This document shows positions 1-6,094 of a DNA stretch of 14,352 nt, in pieces. The DNA is from Kofleriaceae bacterium (lineage in GTDB: Bacteria > Myxococcota_A > Polyangia > Haliangiales > Haliangiaceae): the NCBI GenBank assembly GCA_020633495.1, contig JACKDR010000051.1, positions 1 through 14,352 of the forward strand, in the 5' to 3' direction. The position numbers and the translations under genes are program-made. Under the pieces are notes generated by a model that had not been told where the DNA came from, made no database searches, and saw only the letters and a program-made list of their open reading frames with translations. The first letter of the stretch is position 1. Each line of letters begins with the position of its first letter.

Positions 1-118
1 CGTCGTCGCCGGGGGGACCGGCGGCGTCGGCGGCCTGGGGATCGGCGGCGGCGCGGCGACCCGGGAGCGGGACGAGCAGGACCGCGGCGGCGGCGAGGGT
101 GACGAGGGGACGGACCAT
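1..118 (-). CDS. N-terminus of a secreted protein (partial)
   Basis: Only the first 39 codons are visible; the gene runs off the left edge. It starts with ATG at 118-116, preceded by a good ribosome binding site (AAGGAAG, complement of 123-129, four bases away). The product begins MVRPLVTLAAAAVLLVPLPG, then Arg-Arg and AAADPQAADAAGPPGDD. This is a Sec-type signal peptide (short basic start, Leu/Ala/Val core, small residues before the probable cut near residues 24-25) followed by an Ala/Pro/Asp-rich stretch typical of a linker after the signal. There is no lipobox Cys in the visible part, so it is probably periplasmic, outer-membrane or secreted rather than a lipoprotein. It is divergent from the lipoprotein gene at 316. 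The function cannot be told from this fragment. Confidence 0.6.
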   Translation of the reverse strand, partial: MVRPLVTLAAAAVLLVPLPGRRAAADPQAADAAGPPGDD

Positions 119-315
119 GCGTCTTCCTTGGTGGCGGGTGCGGCGGGGACCTTCGGCGGGGCGGGCGGGGTCGTGCGCCGCGTCACGACCGGGCGTCTGC
201 CCCGCCGTCGCGGCCTGCTCTGTCCGTTGGTTGCCGCAGCCGCCGACTTCTTCGCCGCGATCGACCGAAAAAGTGCGGGCCGGGCCGCGCCCACGTCGCC
301 GCCGGCCCGCGAGCT
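119..315. other. Divergent intergenic region, 197 bp
   Basis: This stretch separates the minus-strand gene starting at 118 from the plus-strand gene starting at 316. It must hold both promoters. I see no convincing -35/-10 pair and no strong inverted repeat. The least GC-rich part is a short AAAAA-containing segment near 266-273. Confidence 0.4.
123..129 (-). promoter_or_regulatory. Ribosome binding site of the partial gene at 118
   Basis: The minus-strand sequence AAGGAAG lies four bases before the ATG at 118-116. It supports that start and the minus-strand reading of this edge gene. Confidence 0.5.
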
Positions 316-1161
316 GTGACACGCTTGGCGCGCACGGTGGCTCGCCTGCGTCCAACGAGTGGCTGCGTGATGATCGCGGTGGCGCTGGTCGGGTGCAGCC
401 GTGGTCCCCGGCACGCCGGCGACCGCGACGGTCGCGACGCGCCGGCGGTCACCACGCCGGCGGCGCTGCAGGACGCCGGCGTCGAGGGCCGCCCGCTGAC
501 CCGCCGCGAGGAGGCGCTGCTCCGGCCGTGGTTCCGCGACGCGATCGACTACGCCGACGTCCGCGTGGTCGACGCCCCGTTCTCGTCGCTGCAGCCCGAC
601 GGCGCGTACATGACGCCGCGCGGCCGCATGTACGCCCCCGGCGACCTCTACCGCGCCGACTTCGGCGATCCCGACGCCGGCATCGCGATGCAGGCGGTGT
701 TCATCCACGAGATGACCCACGTCTGGCAGTACCAGAGCGGCAAGGACCTGATCGCCGAGGCCATGCTGACGTACCTCGAGCATCACGGCGACTACGAGCG
801 GTCGTACGCCTACCAGCTCGATCCGTCGCGCGACCTGCTCGACTACGGCGTCGAGCAGCAGGCCAGCATCATCGAGGACTACTTCCTCATCCGCACCCAC
901 GAGCTCGGCCCGGGTCGCCTCGAGGACGGCCCCGCCGACCCCGCCGTCCGCGACGCCCAGTACCAGGCCGTGCTCGCCGCCTTCCTCGCCGATCCGGGCT
1001 ACGCGCGCACGATCAACGCCGCCGAGCTGGCGCGCCGCCACGCCGACGTCGACGATCACACGCCGCCGCACGCGCCGACCTGCGCCGAGACGCCCGCCGA
1101 GCACGCGCGCGTCCACGCCTGCGGGTGGCGCATGGGCCGGCTCGATCCCGCCGCGCCGTAG
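316..1161 (+). CDS. Lipoprotein with HExxH (HEMTH) motif, Vgr-related-protein-like
   Basis: A 281-residue protein. With the GTG at 316 it has a basic n-region (MTRLARTVARLR), a short hydrophobic core and the lipobox LVGC, with lipidated Cys at residue 27. The ATG at 370 would leave only eight residues before that Cys, so GTG is preferred despite no clear Shine-Dalgarno sequence. Residues about 60-220 form the conserved domain. HEMTHVWQYQ has the zinc-ligand pattern HExxH at 131-135, and EQQASIIEDYF at 180-190 offers Glu180 or Glu187 as third ligand. This layout, FIHE(M/L)THVWQ followed 45-55 residues later by an acidic helix, resembles proteins annotated as 'Vgr-related' near type VI secretion or Rhs genes, but no such genes are in this window. 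A zinc metalloprotease-like fold is inferred; activity is not shown. The C-terminus holds two Cys (residues 256 and 270) that could form a disulfide. Confidence 0.8.
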   Translation: MTRLARTVARLRPTSGCVMIAVALVGCSRGPRHAGDRDGRDAPAVTTPAALQDAGVEGRPLTRREEALLRPWFRDAIDYADVRVVDAPFSSLQPDGAYMTPRGRMYAPGDLYRADFGDPDAGIAMQAVFIHEMTHVWQYQSGKDLIAEAMLTYLEHHGDYERSYAYQLDPSRDLLDYGVEQQASIIEDYFLIRTHELGPGRLEDGPADPAVRDAQYQAVLAAFLADPGYARTINAAELARRHADVDDHTPPHAPTCAETPAEHARVHACGWRMGRLDPAAP

Positions 1162-1171
1162 GCGCCGCGCG

Positions 1172-1191
1172 TGGCCGCTCCCGCGCGGCCA
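1172..1191 (+). terminator. GC hairpin after the HEMTH lipoprotein gene
   Basis: TGGCCGC at 1172-1178 pairs perfectly with GCGGCCA at 1185-1191 around a six-base loop. It starts ten bases after the stop codon at 1159-1161. There is no T tract, so this is a terminator candidate only. Confidence 0.4.
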
Positions 1192-1203
1192 GCGCACCGC
1201 GTC

Positions 1204-1227
1204 GCGACCGGCGACGCGACCGGCGAC
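1204..1227. repeat. Two tandem copies of a 12-bp unit
   Basis: GCGACCGGCGAC occurs at 1204-1215 and again immediately at 1216-1227, and a further GCG starts a third copy. It lies in the 250-bp non-coding gap between the HEMTH lipoprotein and the multiheme cytochrome. It may be a replication-slippage product; no function is proposed. Confidence 0.7.
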
Positions 1228-1282
1228 GCGCCTGGTCGCGGCCGTCGGTCAGACCACGGCGCGGGGCGTCCCATCGTTGCAC

Positions 1283-1313
1283 ACCGGCGTCCGTGTCGTG
1301 CACGGTCGCCGGT
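1283..1313 (+). promoter_or_regulatory. Leader hairpin upstream of the multiheme cytochrome gene
   Basis: ACCGGCG (1283-1289) pairs with CGCCGGT (1307-1313), and CCGTG (1291-1295) pairs with CACGG (1301-1305). The result is a 13-base arm with a single internal T-T mismatch and a five-base TCGTG loop. It ends 98 bases before the ATG at 1412. It could be a second terminator for the upstream gene, an operator, or a structured 5' leader; the sequence does not decide. Confidence 0.45.
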
Positions 1314-1411
1314 CCGGTGCCGCCCAAGGTGTGACGATCGCCCGGTTCACGAAAGGTATGCGCCGTGCACTAGGTCCCGCTCGACGTCTCGCCGGGCGTC
1401 ACGGGACCACA

Positions 1412-3085
1412 ATGACCAATCATCCAGTCAACTTGCTCGCTGTAGTGGTGGTCGGCTGCCTCACGTTTCTTGCAGCCTGCACAGACGGCTTCGGCGGCCG
1501 CTACCACCCCGACAACTACGCGATGGGCGCCGTCCACGGCCCGGCGATGAAGTCGCAAGCCGAGGACTGCCGCACCTGCCACGGCGCCGACCTCACCGGT
1601 GACAGCACCGACGTGGGTGACGCGCCCAGCTGCGACGGCTGCCACGACGCGACCGGGACCAACCCGACCGCGTGGCGGACCAACTGCACCTTCTGTCACG
1701 GCGGCGTCGACGACGACACCGGCGCGCCGCCGCGCAACGTCGACGGCACCGACCTAGTCGGCCCGTTCCCGTCGCACCCGACCCACGTCAACGGCAGCGA
1801 CCTCGCGGTCGCGTACGACTGCGTGCAGTGCCACGTCAAGGCGATCGACGTGCTCAGCCCCGGCCACGTCTTCGACGACACGCCGGGCGAGGCCGAGAAC
1901 GACTTCGGCGCCGGCCTGTCGCCGCAGGGCGCGTTCTCGTCGAGCGACGGCAGCTGCAGCAACCTCTACTGCCACGGCAACGGCCGCAGCGACAACGGCA
2001 CGGTCACCGCGATGGCGCCGACGATGGAGTGCTCGAGCTGTCACGCGTCGATGACCAGCGGCCCCAGCGGCTGGGGCGGCATGAGCGGCGCCCACGCGCT
2101 GCACCTCGGCGCGCTCGGCGTCACCTGCGCCGACTGCCACACCCGCGTCACCTCCGACGGCACGCAGATCACCGCGGTCGCGCTGCACGTCGACGGCGCC
2201 CGCGAGGTCGACTTCTCGGTCGGCAGCTTCACCTGGGACGCGGCGCGCCAGGAGTGCACCGGCGCGTGTCACAGCGTCCAGCACAACGGCTTCACCTGGG
2301 GCGGCGGCGGCGGCGGCTCGGTCCACCCGCCGGGCTTCGCGGCGTCGAACGTGCACGGCCCCGAGTTCGAGCTGCAGCGCCAGGACTGCCGCGGCTGCCA
2401 CGGCGACCAGCTGCAGGGCGGCTCCGGCCCCAGCTGCGACAGCTGCCACCAGCAGGGCTGGCGGACCGACTGCACCTACTGCCACGGCGGCGGCCTCAAC
2501 GACACCGGCGCGCCGCCCCGCGATCTCGGCAGCTCGAACAACAACGCGTCGCAGAGCTTCGTCGCGCACACCAAGCACGTCACCCAGGGCGTGGCGGCGG
2601 CGTGGGACTGCGTGCAGTGCCACGTCAAGCCGACCGACGTCATGAGCCTCAACCACGCCTTCGACACGACGCCGGGCGTCGCCGAGAACACGTTCACCGC
2701 CGGCCTCAGCCCGCAGACCACGTACAACGGCACCGGCACCTGCTCGAACAACTACTGTCACGGCAACGGCCGCGCCGCGAACGGCACCTACACCGACGGC
2801 CTCGGCCCGGTCGGGTGCGGCAGCTGCCACGCCGGCCAGAACAGCGGCTCGACCGCGTGGTCGACGATGAGCGGCGATCACCGCAAGCACCTCAACCTCG
2901 GCTACAAGTGCGGCGAGTGCCACCAGACGGTGTCCAACGCCGCCGGCACCGCGATCATCGCGCCGCTGCTGCACGTCGACGGTCAGAAGCAGGTCAAGTT
3001 CGTCGCCACGACGATCACCTACAACCCGGCCACCAAGCGCTGCACGGGGCCGTGTCACGGCGAGGGCCACAACGAGACCTGGTGA
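1412..3085 (+). CDS. Multiheme c-type cytochrome lipoprotein, 16 candidate haem motifs
   Basis: A 557-residue protein. The ATG at 1412 was chosen because it gives a lipoprotein signal, with core LLAVVVVGCLTF and lipobox LAAC (Cys23); in-frame starts at 1277 and 1358 only add a basic leader, and no start has a good ribosome binding site. Twelve CxxCH motifs have their first Cys at 53, 74, 92, 137, 207, 239, 326, 342, 354, 400, 469 and 500. Two CX4CH motifs lie at 182 and 444, and two CX3CH motifs at 282 and 544. The mixture of CxxCH and CxxxxCH in a Gly/Ser/Asp-rich chain resembles the CxxxxCH/CxxCH repeat proteins of Geobacter and myxobacteria. Residues 31-296 and 308-557 are two homologous halves with eight motifs each, joined by a seven-Gly linker. 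Likely role: haem-based electron transfer at the outer envelope. It could conduct electrons out of the cell, but no porin or partner cytochrome is adjacent. It appears monocistronic. Confidence 0.9.
   Translation: MTNHPVNLLAVVVVGCLTFLAACTDGFGGRYHPDNYAMGAVHGPAMKSQAEDCRTCHGADLTGDSTDVGDAPSCDGCHDATGTNPTAWRTNCTFCHGGVDDDTGAPPRNVDGTDLVGPFPSHPTHVNGSDLAVAYDCVQCHVKAIDVLSPGHVFDDTPGEAENDFGAGLSPQGAFSSSDGSCSNLYCHGNGRSDNGTVTAMAPTMECSSCHASMTSGPSGWGGMSGAHALHLGALGVTCADCHTRVTSDGTQITAVALHVDGAREVDFSVGSFTWDAARQECTGACHSVQHNGFTWGGGGGGSVHPPGFAASNVHGPEFELQRQDCRGCHGDQLQGGSGPSCDSCHQQGWRTDCTYCHGGGLNDTGAPPRDLGSSNNNASQSFVAHTKHVTQGVAAAWDCVQCHVKPTDVMSLNHAFDTTPGVAENTFTAGLSPQTTYNGTGTCSNNYCHGNGRAANGTYTDGLGPVGCGSCHAGQNSGSTAWSTMSGDHRKHLNLGYKCGECHQTVSNAAGTAIIAPLLHVDGQKQVKFVATTITYNPATKRCTGPCHGEGHNETW
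1502..2299 (+). repeat. Cytochrome internal repeat, first copy
   Basis: Encodes residues 31-296. Eight haem motifs appear in the order CxxCH x4, CX4CH, CxxCH x2, CX3CH. Landmarks shared with the second copy are VHGP, DDTGAPPR or NDTGAPPR, DCVQCHVK, FD(D/T)TPG, AGLSPQ, YCHGNGR, and HVDG before the last motif. Confidence 0.8.
2333..3082 (+). repeat. Cytochrome internal repeat, second copy
   Basis: Encodes residues 308-557, with the same eight-motif order as the first copy. The spacing between the second and third motifs is shorter (7 residues from the end of one to the start of the next, against 13 in the first copy). This points to an old duplication that has since diverged, rather than a recent copy or assembly artefact. 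Confidence 0.8.
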
Positions 3086-3108
3086 TTCCCGCGAGCCGGC
3101 CAGGGTTG

Positions 3109-3154
3109 CGCCGAGGCGTGGTGTCGACGATGGTGTCGACATCACGCCTCGGCG
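3109..3154 (+). terminator. Very long hairpin after the cytochrome gene
   Basis: CGCCGAGGCGTG (3109-3120) is the exact reverse complement of 3143-3154. Inside it, TGTCGAC (3122-3128) pairs with GTCGACA (3135-3141). A G-T wobble at 3121/3142 joins the two parts. The result is a near-perfect 20-bp stem with a six-base loop, 23 bases after the stop codon and 34 bases before the next start. No T tract follows. It probably ends the cytochrome transcript or protects its 3' end, and it separates it from the hydrolase gene. Confidence 0.7.
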
Positions 3155-3188
3155 GCCGGCGCGCCCCCGCCGCGTGTAGGATGGGGCG

Positions 3189-3953
3189 GTGGCCTCCGAG
3201 ACCTGGTTCCTGCTGCGCGGCCTGACCCGCGAGAAGGCGCACTGGGGCGACTTCGCCCCGGCGCTGGCGGCGGCGCTGCCCGAGGCCGACGTCCACCTGC
3301 TCGACCTGCCGGGCGCCGGTGATCGCCACGCCGAGGCCTGGACCGGCGGCGTCGCCGACGCCCTGGCGGTGCTCCACGCCGAGGCCGCGCGGCTGGCGCC
3401 GCCGACGCCGGGCGTCCGCCGCTTCGTCTTCGGCGTCTCGCTGGGCGGCATGGTCGCGCTCGAGTGGGCGGCGCGCTACCCGGACGAGCTGACCGGCGTC
3501 GTCGTCGGCAACTCCAGCGCCGGCGACCTGTCGCCGTGGTGGCGGCGGATGCAGCCCGGCGCGCTGCCGACGATCCTGCGCGGCGCGGTCGAGCGCGATC
3601 CGCGCCGCCGCGAGGCCGCGGTGGTGCGCAGGATCGTGGCGCGGCGCGATCTGTGGGAGCGCACCGCCGCGAGCTGGGCCGAGATCCAGCGGGCGCGGCC
3701 GGTGTCGCGCCGCAACGCCCGGGCTCAGCTGGTGGCGGCGACCCGGTGGCGGGCGCCGCGCGCGCTGCGGGTGCCGGCGCTGTTCCTGGTCGGCGACGGC
3801 GATCGCCTGGTCCACCCCAGCTGCACGCGCGCGCTGGCGGCGCGGTTCGCGGCGCCGCTGCGGGTCCACCCCGAGGCCGGCCACGACATCACGACCGACG
3901 CCGGCGCCTGGGTCGTCGACGAGCTCGGGCGCTGGCGCGACGCGCTGGCGTAG
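3189..3953 (+). CDS. Alpha/beta-hydrolase fold protein
   Basis: A 254-residue soluble protein with no signal peptide. GTG at 3189 is the first in-frame start, with a G-rich stretch (GGATGGGG) just before it. The alpha/beta-hydrolase layout is clear: nucleophile elbow GVSLGG with Ser84, acid VGDGDRL with Asp205 (Asp203 less likely), and base AGHD with His232. Before the first helix, LLRGLTRE takes the place of the usual His-Gly oxyanion loop. Residues about 115-185 form an Arg-rich helical cap. Overall it resembles small esterases and pimeloyl-ACP-esterase-like hydrolases acting on small ester substrates, but the substrate cannot be read from the sequence. It is cytoplasmic and convergent with the PilZ gene, 15 bases apart. 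A GCGCCGGCGC palindrome overlaps its stop codon. Confidence 0.85.
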   Translation: MASETWFLLRGLTREKAHWGDFAPALAAALPEADVHLLDLPGAGDRHAEAWTGGVADALAVLHAEAARLAPPTPGVRRFVFGVSLGGMVALEWAARYPDELTGVVVGNSSAGDLSPWWRRMQPGALPTILRGAVERDPRRREAAVVRRIVARRDLWERTAASWAEIQRARPVSRRNARAQLVAATRWRAPRALRVPALFLVGDGDRLVHPSCTRALAARFAAPLRVHPEAGHDITTDAGAWVVDELGRWRDALA

Positions 3954-3968
3954 CGCCGGCGCGGTCGT

Positions 3969-4364
3969 TCAGCTCGGCGCGTCGTCGTTGGCGGGATCGC
4001 CGAGCCACAGCCGCTGGTGCTCGACCACGACGTCGCGCAGCAGGCGCAGGTCGTGAGCGGCCGCCGCCGCGAAGCGGATGCCGGTGACCCGCCACAGCTC
4101 GCCGCGCACCTGCTGCACCAGGTCGAAGCAGGGCTGGCCGCGCGCCCACAGGATCGCGTCGACGCCGGGGAGCTCGATCTCGAGCTGCAGGCGCTCCGGG
4201 GTGCGGCCGCCGACGTAGGGCCGGGCGATGCGCACCCCGGTCTCCGACACGTCGACCACCAGGCTGGGGCGCTCGACCCCGTCGGCGATCTCGTTGCACA
4301 GGGTCTCGAGCGCGATCCGGGGCGCCTGCCGGCGCATGTCCACGATGAAGGATGAGGCCAGCAT
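3969..4364 (-). CDS. PilZ-domain protein, predicted c-di-GMP receptor
   Basis: A 131-residue protein if it starts at the ATG at 4364; the ATG at 4337 (residue 10) is possible, and an ATG at 4541 would add 59 low-complexity residues and is unlikely. The PilZ signature is complete: RxxxR at residues 12-16 (RQAPR), then DxSxxG at 38-43 (DVSETG), followed by alternating strands (VRIARPYV, RLQLEIELPG, VRGELWRVTGIRF). These residues bind cyclic di-GMP in the family. The domain stands alone, so it probably acts as an adaptor whose partner is not visible. It is convergent with the hydrolase, and its start region faces the operon at 4526. The Shine-Dalgarno match is weak (GGGA about ten bases upstream). 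Confidence 0.85.
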   Translation of the reverse strand: MLASSFIVDMRRQAPRIALETLCNEIADGVERPSLVVDVSETGVRIARPYVGGRTPERLQLEIELPGVDAILWARGQPCFDLVQQVRGELWRVTGIRFAAAAAHDLRLLRDVVVEHQRLWLGDPANDDAPS

Positions 4365-4421
4365 CCGAAAATTGTCCCGCCTCGCCGCCGTCGCGGGCAA
4401 GAAAGCGGCGGGAGTGGCGGC

Positions 4422-4464
4422 GCGCGGCGCCGACGAGGCGCCGGCGCCGCGCTCGATTTTTTTT
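4422..4464 (+). terminator. Intrinsic terminator with T8 tail, + strand
   Basis: GCGCGGCGCC (4422-4431) is the exact reverse complement of GGCGCCGCGC (4443-4452); the loop is 11 bases, or five if the inner GGCGCC pairs form. Four bases later comes a run of eight T (4457-4464). It is the only terminator candidate here with a real U tract, and it works only on the + strand. No + strand gene ends nearby; the closest is the hydrolase at 3953, with the minus-strand PilZ gene between. It could instead act as an attenuator in a leader of the gene at 4526. Confidence 0.65.
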
Positions 4465-4512
4465 CGATCACAAACCGCGGTGAGGTCTCGATCCAGGAGC
4501 CCCCCGATCACC

Positions 4513-4518
4513 AAGGAG
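4513..4518 (+). promoter_or_regulatory. Ribosome binding site deciding the GTG at 4526
   Basis: AAGGAG lies seven bases before the GTG at 4526, near-ideal spacing. The alternative in-frame ATGs at 4619 and 4715 have no Shine-Dalgarno sequence. Confidence 0.6.
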
Positions 4519-4525
4519 CAGCCGC

Positions 4526-5173
4526 GTGTCCCCTGGTTCACGTCCCAGCGAAGCGTCCCCCGGAGCCAGCGCGCCGGTCGCGACCGCCACGGGCGCCGGT
4601 CGGACCGGCGCCGCCCCGATGGACCCCGGCGCCTTCACCGGGTGGGCGGGAGCCGCGCACGACCGGGTCGCGCAGCCGTGGAGCTCGTGGTCGCGGCGGC
4701 GCGGCCCGCGCCTGATGACGCTCCGCGTCCCGTTCCCCGACGGCTGGACCGTGACCACCCGCGACCGGGTCGTCCGCGCCGCCGCCCCCGGGACCGACGG
4801 CGCCGTCACCGTCGAGGTCGCCCCACTGCGCGCGGCGGCGGGCGCCGTCGAGGACACCCTCGAGGCCGAGCTGCCGATCGGCGCCGCGCTGCACCTCGCG
4901 CGCCCCCTCGCGGTGCGCAGCGCCCGCGGCTGGCCGGTCGAGGTGATCCGCGCCTCGGTGGTTCGCGGCGGCGCGGTCGTCGAGGAGCGCATCGGCGCGT
5001 TCTTCCGCTTCGGCGACGCGATCGCGCCGGTGCTGGTGCGCGGTCGCGACCCCGGGGCGTGGAACCGGGTGGTGGGCTCGCTCGACGCGATCGTCCTGGC
5101 CGCCGACTTCGTCGAGGGCGCGGGCCCGGCGTGCCTGGCCGACGTCCTCGGCCTCGACGGCGGTGCGGCGTGA
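4526..5173 (+). CDS. DcrB/PsbP-fold-like protein, first of a coupled pair
   Basis: A 215-residue protein starting at GTG 4526, supported by AAGGAG seven bases upstream. Residues 1-60 are Pro/Ala/Gly/Ser-rich with no signal peptide. The folded part starts near residue 64 (MTLRVPFPDGW), where an ATG at 4715 would give a shorter form. The pattern is an amphipathic strand with FPDGW, VTVEVAPL, a helix with EDTLEAEL, ARGWPVEVIRA, VVEERIGAFFRF, then a final WNRVVGSLDAIVL helix. This matches the order seen in DcrB/DUF1795 (Mog1/PsbP-fold) proteins, a class that includes chaperones of type VI secretion effectors. The match is by pattern only and no catalytic residues are visible. Its stop overlaps the next start (GTGA), so the two are translationally coupled. 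Confidence 0.7.
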   Translation: MSPGSRPSEASPGASAPVATATGAGRTGAAPMDPGAFTGWAGAAHDRVAQPWSSWSRRRGPRLMTLRVPFPDGWTVTTRDRVVRAAAPGTDGAVTVEVAPLRAAAGAVEDTLEAELPIGAALHLARPLAVRSARGWPVEVIRASVVRGGAVVEERIGAFFRFGDAIAPVLVRGRDPGAWNRVVGSLDAIVLAADFVEGAGPACLADVLGLDGGAA

Positions 5174-6021
5174 GCGCCGTCGCCATCCCGGGCTGGGCGC
5201 GCGCCGTGCGCGACGACGCGGTCGAGCTGGTCGCCCCCGAGGGGCCGGCCGGCGGCGTCATCACCGTGCGCGCGCGGGTCCGTCCGCTGCTCCGCCTCGA
5301 CGAGCTGGTCGCCCGGTGGGCGGGGCCCGACGTCGAGATGCTGGCGCCGCCGGCGCGGGTCGACACCGACGAGGGCGAGCACGGCGCGGTGGTCGCGGTG
5401 ATCGCGCGCCGCGGCGACGCGCGCCTGCGGGTCGAGCTCGGGATCGTGGTCGGCGACGGCAGCTACGACGTCGTCGTCGGCGTCGTCGCCGCCGACGCGC
5501 CGCACGCCGCGCGCCTCGCCGCCGAGGTCCGGCGCCTGGTCGAGCGCGTGCGACTCGGCCTCGGCGTCCGGCGCCGCCTGGTCCTCCACGATCGGCCGGC
5601 GGGGTGGCGCGGCTGCCCGCGCGGCCTCGAGACCGACTGGCTGGCCCCCGGGTTCCCCGACGACCCGGCGCGCCTGACCGTGTTCCCCGCGGTGCCGGCC
5701 GTCGGCGTCACCGCGGTCGACGCCGCGACGCGCCTCGCCGCCGAGGCGGCTGCGGCGCCGGCGCTCGCCGGCGCCGAGTGGATCGACGAGATCCGCACCA
5801 CGCCGCGCGGCCTGCGCGTCATGATCCGCAGCGCCGCCGCCGGCGGGCGCGCGGTCGACCTCGCGGTCGCGAGCGACGGCCGCTACGTCTACGCCGTGCG
5901 CCTCGAGCGCCGCGCCGGCGACCCGTGCCGGCGGATCTTCGACGCCACCGTCGACAGCCTGGTCCCGGTCCCCGTCGAGCGCGCCGAGATCGACGAGGGC
6001 CTCGCCCACTGGGCGATGTGA
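5170..6021 (+). CDS. DcrB/PsbP-fold-like protein, second of a coupled pair
   Basis: A 283-residue protein starting at GTG 5170, which overlaps the previous stop by four bases. It has no signal peptide or membrane segment. Residues about 1-125 form one module (IPGWARAVRDDAVELVAP, ITVRARVRPL, VELGIVVGDGSYDVVVGVVA, helix to VERVRLGL). Residues about 137-270 form a second (LVLHDRPAGW, ARLTVFPAVPAVGVTAV, helix AATRLAAEAAAA, RGLRVMIRSA, RYVYAVRLER, FDATVDSLVPVP). The second looks like the DcrB/PsbP fold; the first is a weaker match. With the preceding gene this makes up to three related modules in a row. Cytoplasmic, function unknown. A partner-binding or chaperone role is a guess from the fold class. 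The gene is convergent with the Gly-rich gene at 6095-6877. Confidence 0.75.
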   Translation: MSAVAIPGWARAVRDDAVELVAPEGPAGGVITVRARVRPLLRLDELVARWAGPDVEMLAPPARVDTDEGEHGAVVAVIARRGDARLRVELGIVVGDGSYDVVVGVVAADAPHAARLAAEVRRLVERVRLGLGVRRRLVLHDRPAGWRGCPRGLETDWLAPGFPDDPARLTVFPAVPAVGVTAVDAATRLAAEAAAAPALAGAEWIDEIRTTPRGLRVMIRSAAAGGRAVDLAVASDGRYVYAVRLERRAGDPCRRIFDATVDSLVPVPVERAEIDEGLAHWAM

Positions 6022-6049
6022 CGGCGGCGGCGCGGTGGCGCCGCCGCCG
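6022..6049. terminator. Bidirectional GC hairpin between convergent genes
   Basis: CGGCGGCGGCGC (6022-6033) pairs perfectly over 12 bp with GCGCCGCCGCCG (6038-6049), with a GGTG loop. It begins the base after the stop codon of the + strand gene. It can serve both convergent genes, although neither side has a T tract. Confidence 0.6.
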
Positions 6050-6056
6050 GCCCGGC

Positions 6057-6072
6057 TCGGGGCGCGCCCCGA
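6057..6072. repeat. 16-bp perfect palindrome
   Basis: TCGGGGCGCGCCCCGA is its own reverse complement. It lies between the 12-bp hairpin and the end of the minus-strand gene at 6095. It may reinforce termination of the minus-strand gene, or be a protein-binding site. Confidence 0.5.
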
Positions 6073-6094
6073 ACCCGGACGTCGCGCGACCGCG

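Noticed and set aside
1204..1227. Tandem 12-bp repeat considered as a CRISPR or iteron array
   Set aside because: Only two adjacent copies without spacers and no cas or rep gene; most likely slippage.
1672..3225. 517-codon + strand frame overlapping the cytochrome gene
   Set aside because: Arg-rich shadow in another frame of the same DNA, with no signal or motif.
1754..3451. Long open frame of 565 codons on the minus strand across the cytochrome gene
   Set aside because: It is a shadow of the GC-rich + strand gene: the composition is almost only Ala, Val, Arg and Gly with no domain pattern, whereas the + frame shows 16 haem motifs and a lipobox.
3953..3962. GCGCCGGCGC palindrome at the hydrolase stop codon as a terminator
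   Set aside because: A 10-bp perfect palindrome with no loop space is common by chance at this GC content, and it has no T tract.
4365..4541. N-terminal extension of the PilZ protein to an ATG at 4541
   Set aside because: The extra 59 residues are low-complexity and cover the terminator hairpin and T run. The PilZ domain is complete from 4364.
4468..6009. 513-codon minus-strand frame opposite the DcrB-like pair
   Set aside because: Shadow frame of low-complexity Asp/Arg/Ala sequence. The + strand pair has a strong ribosome binding site, a GTGA coupling and a recognisable fold pattern.
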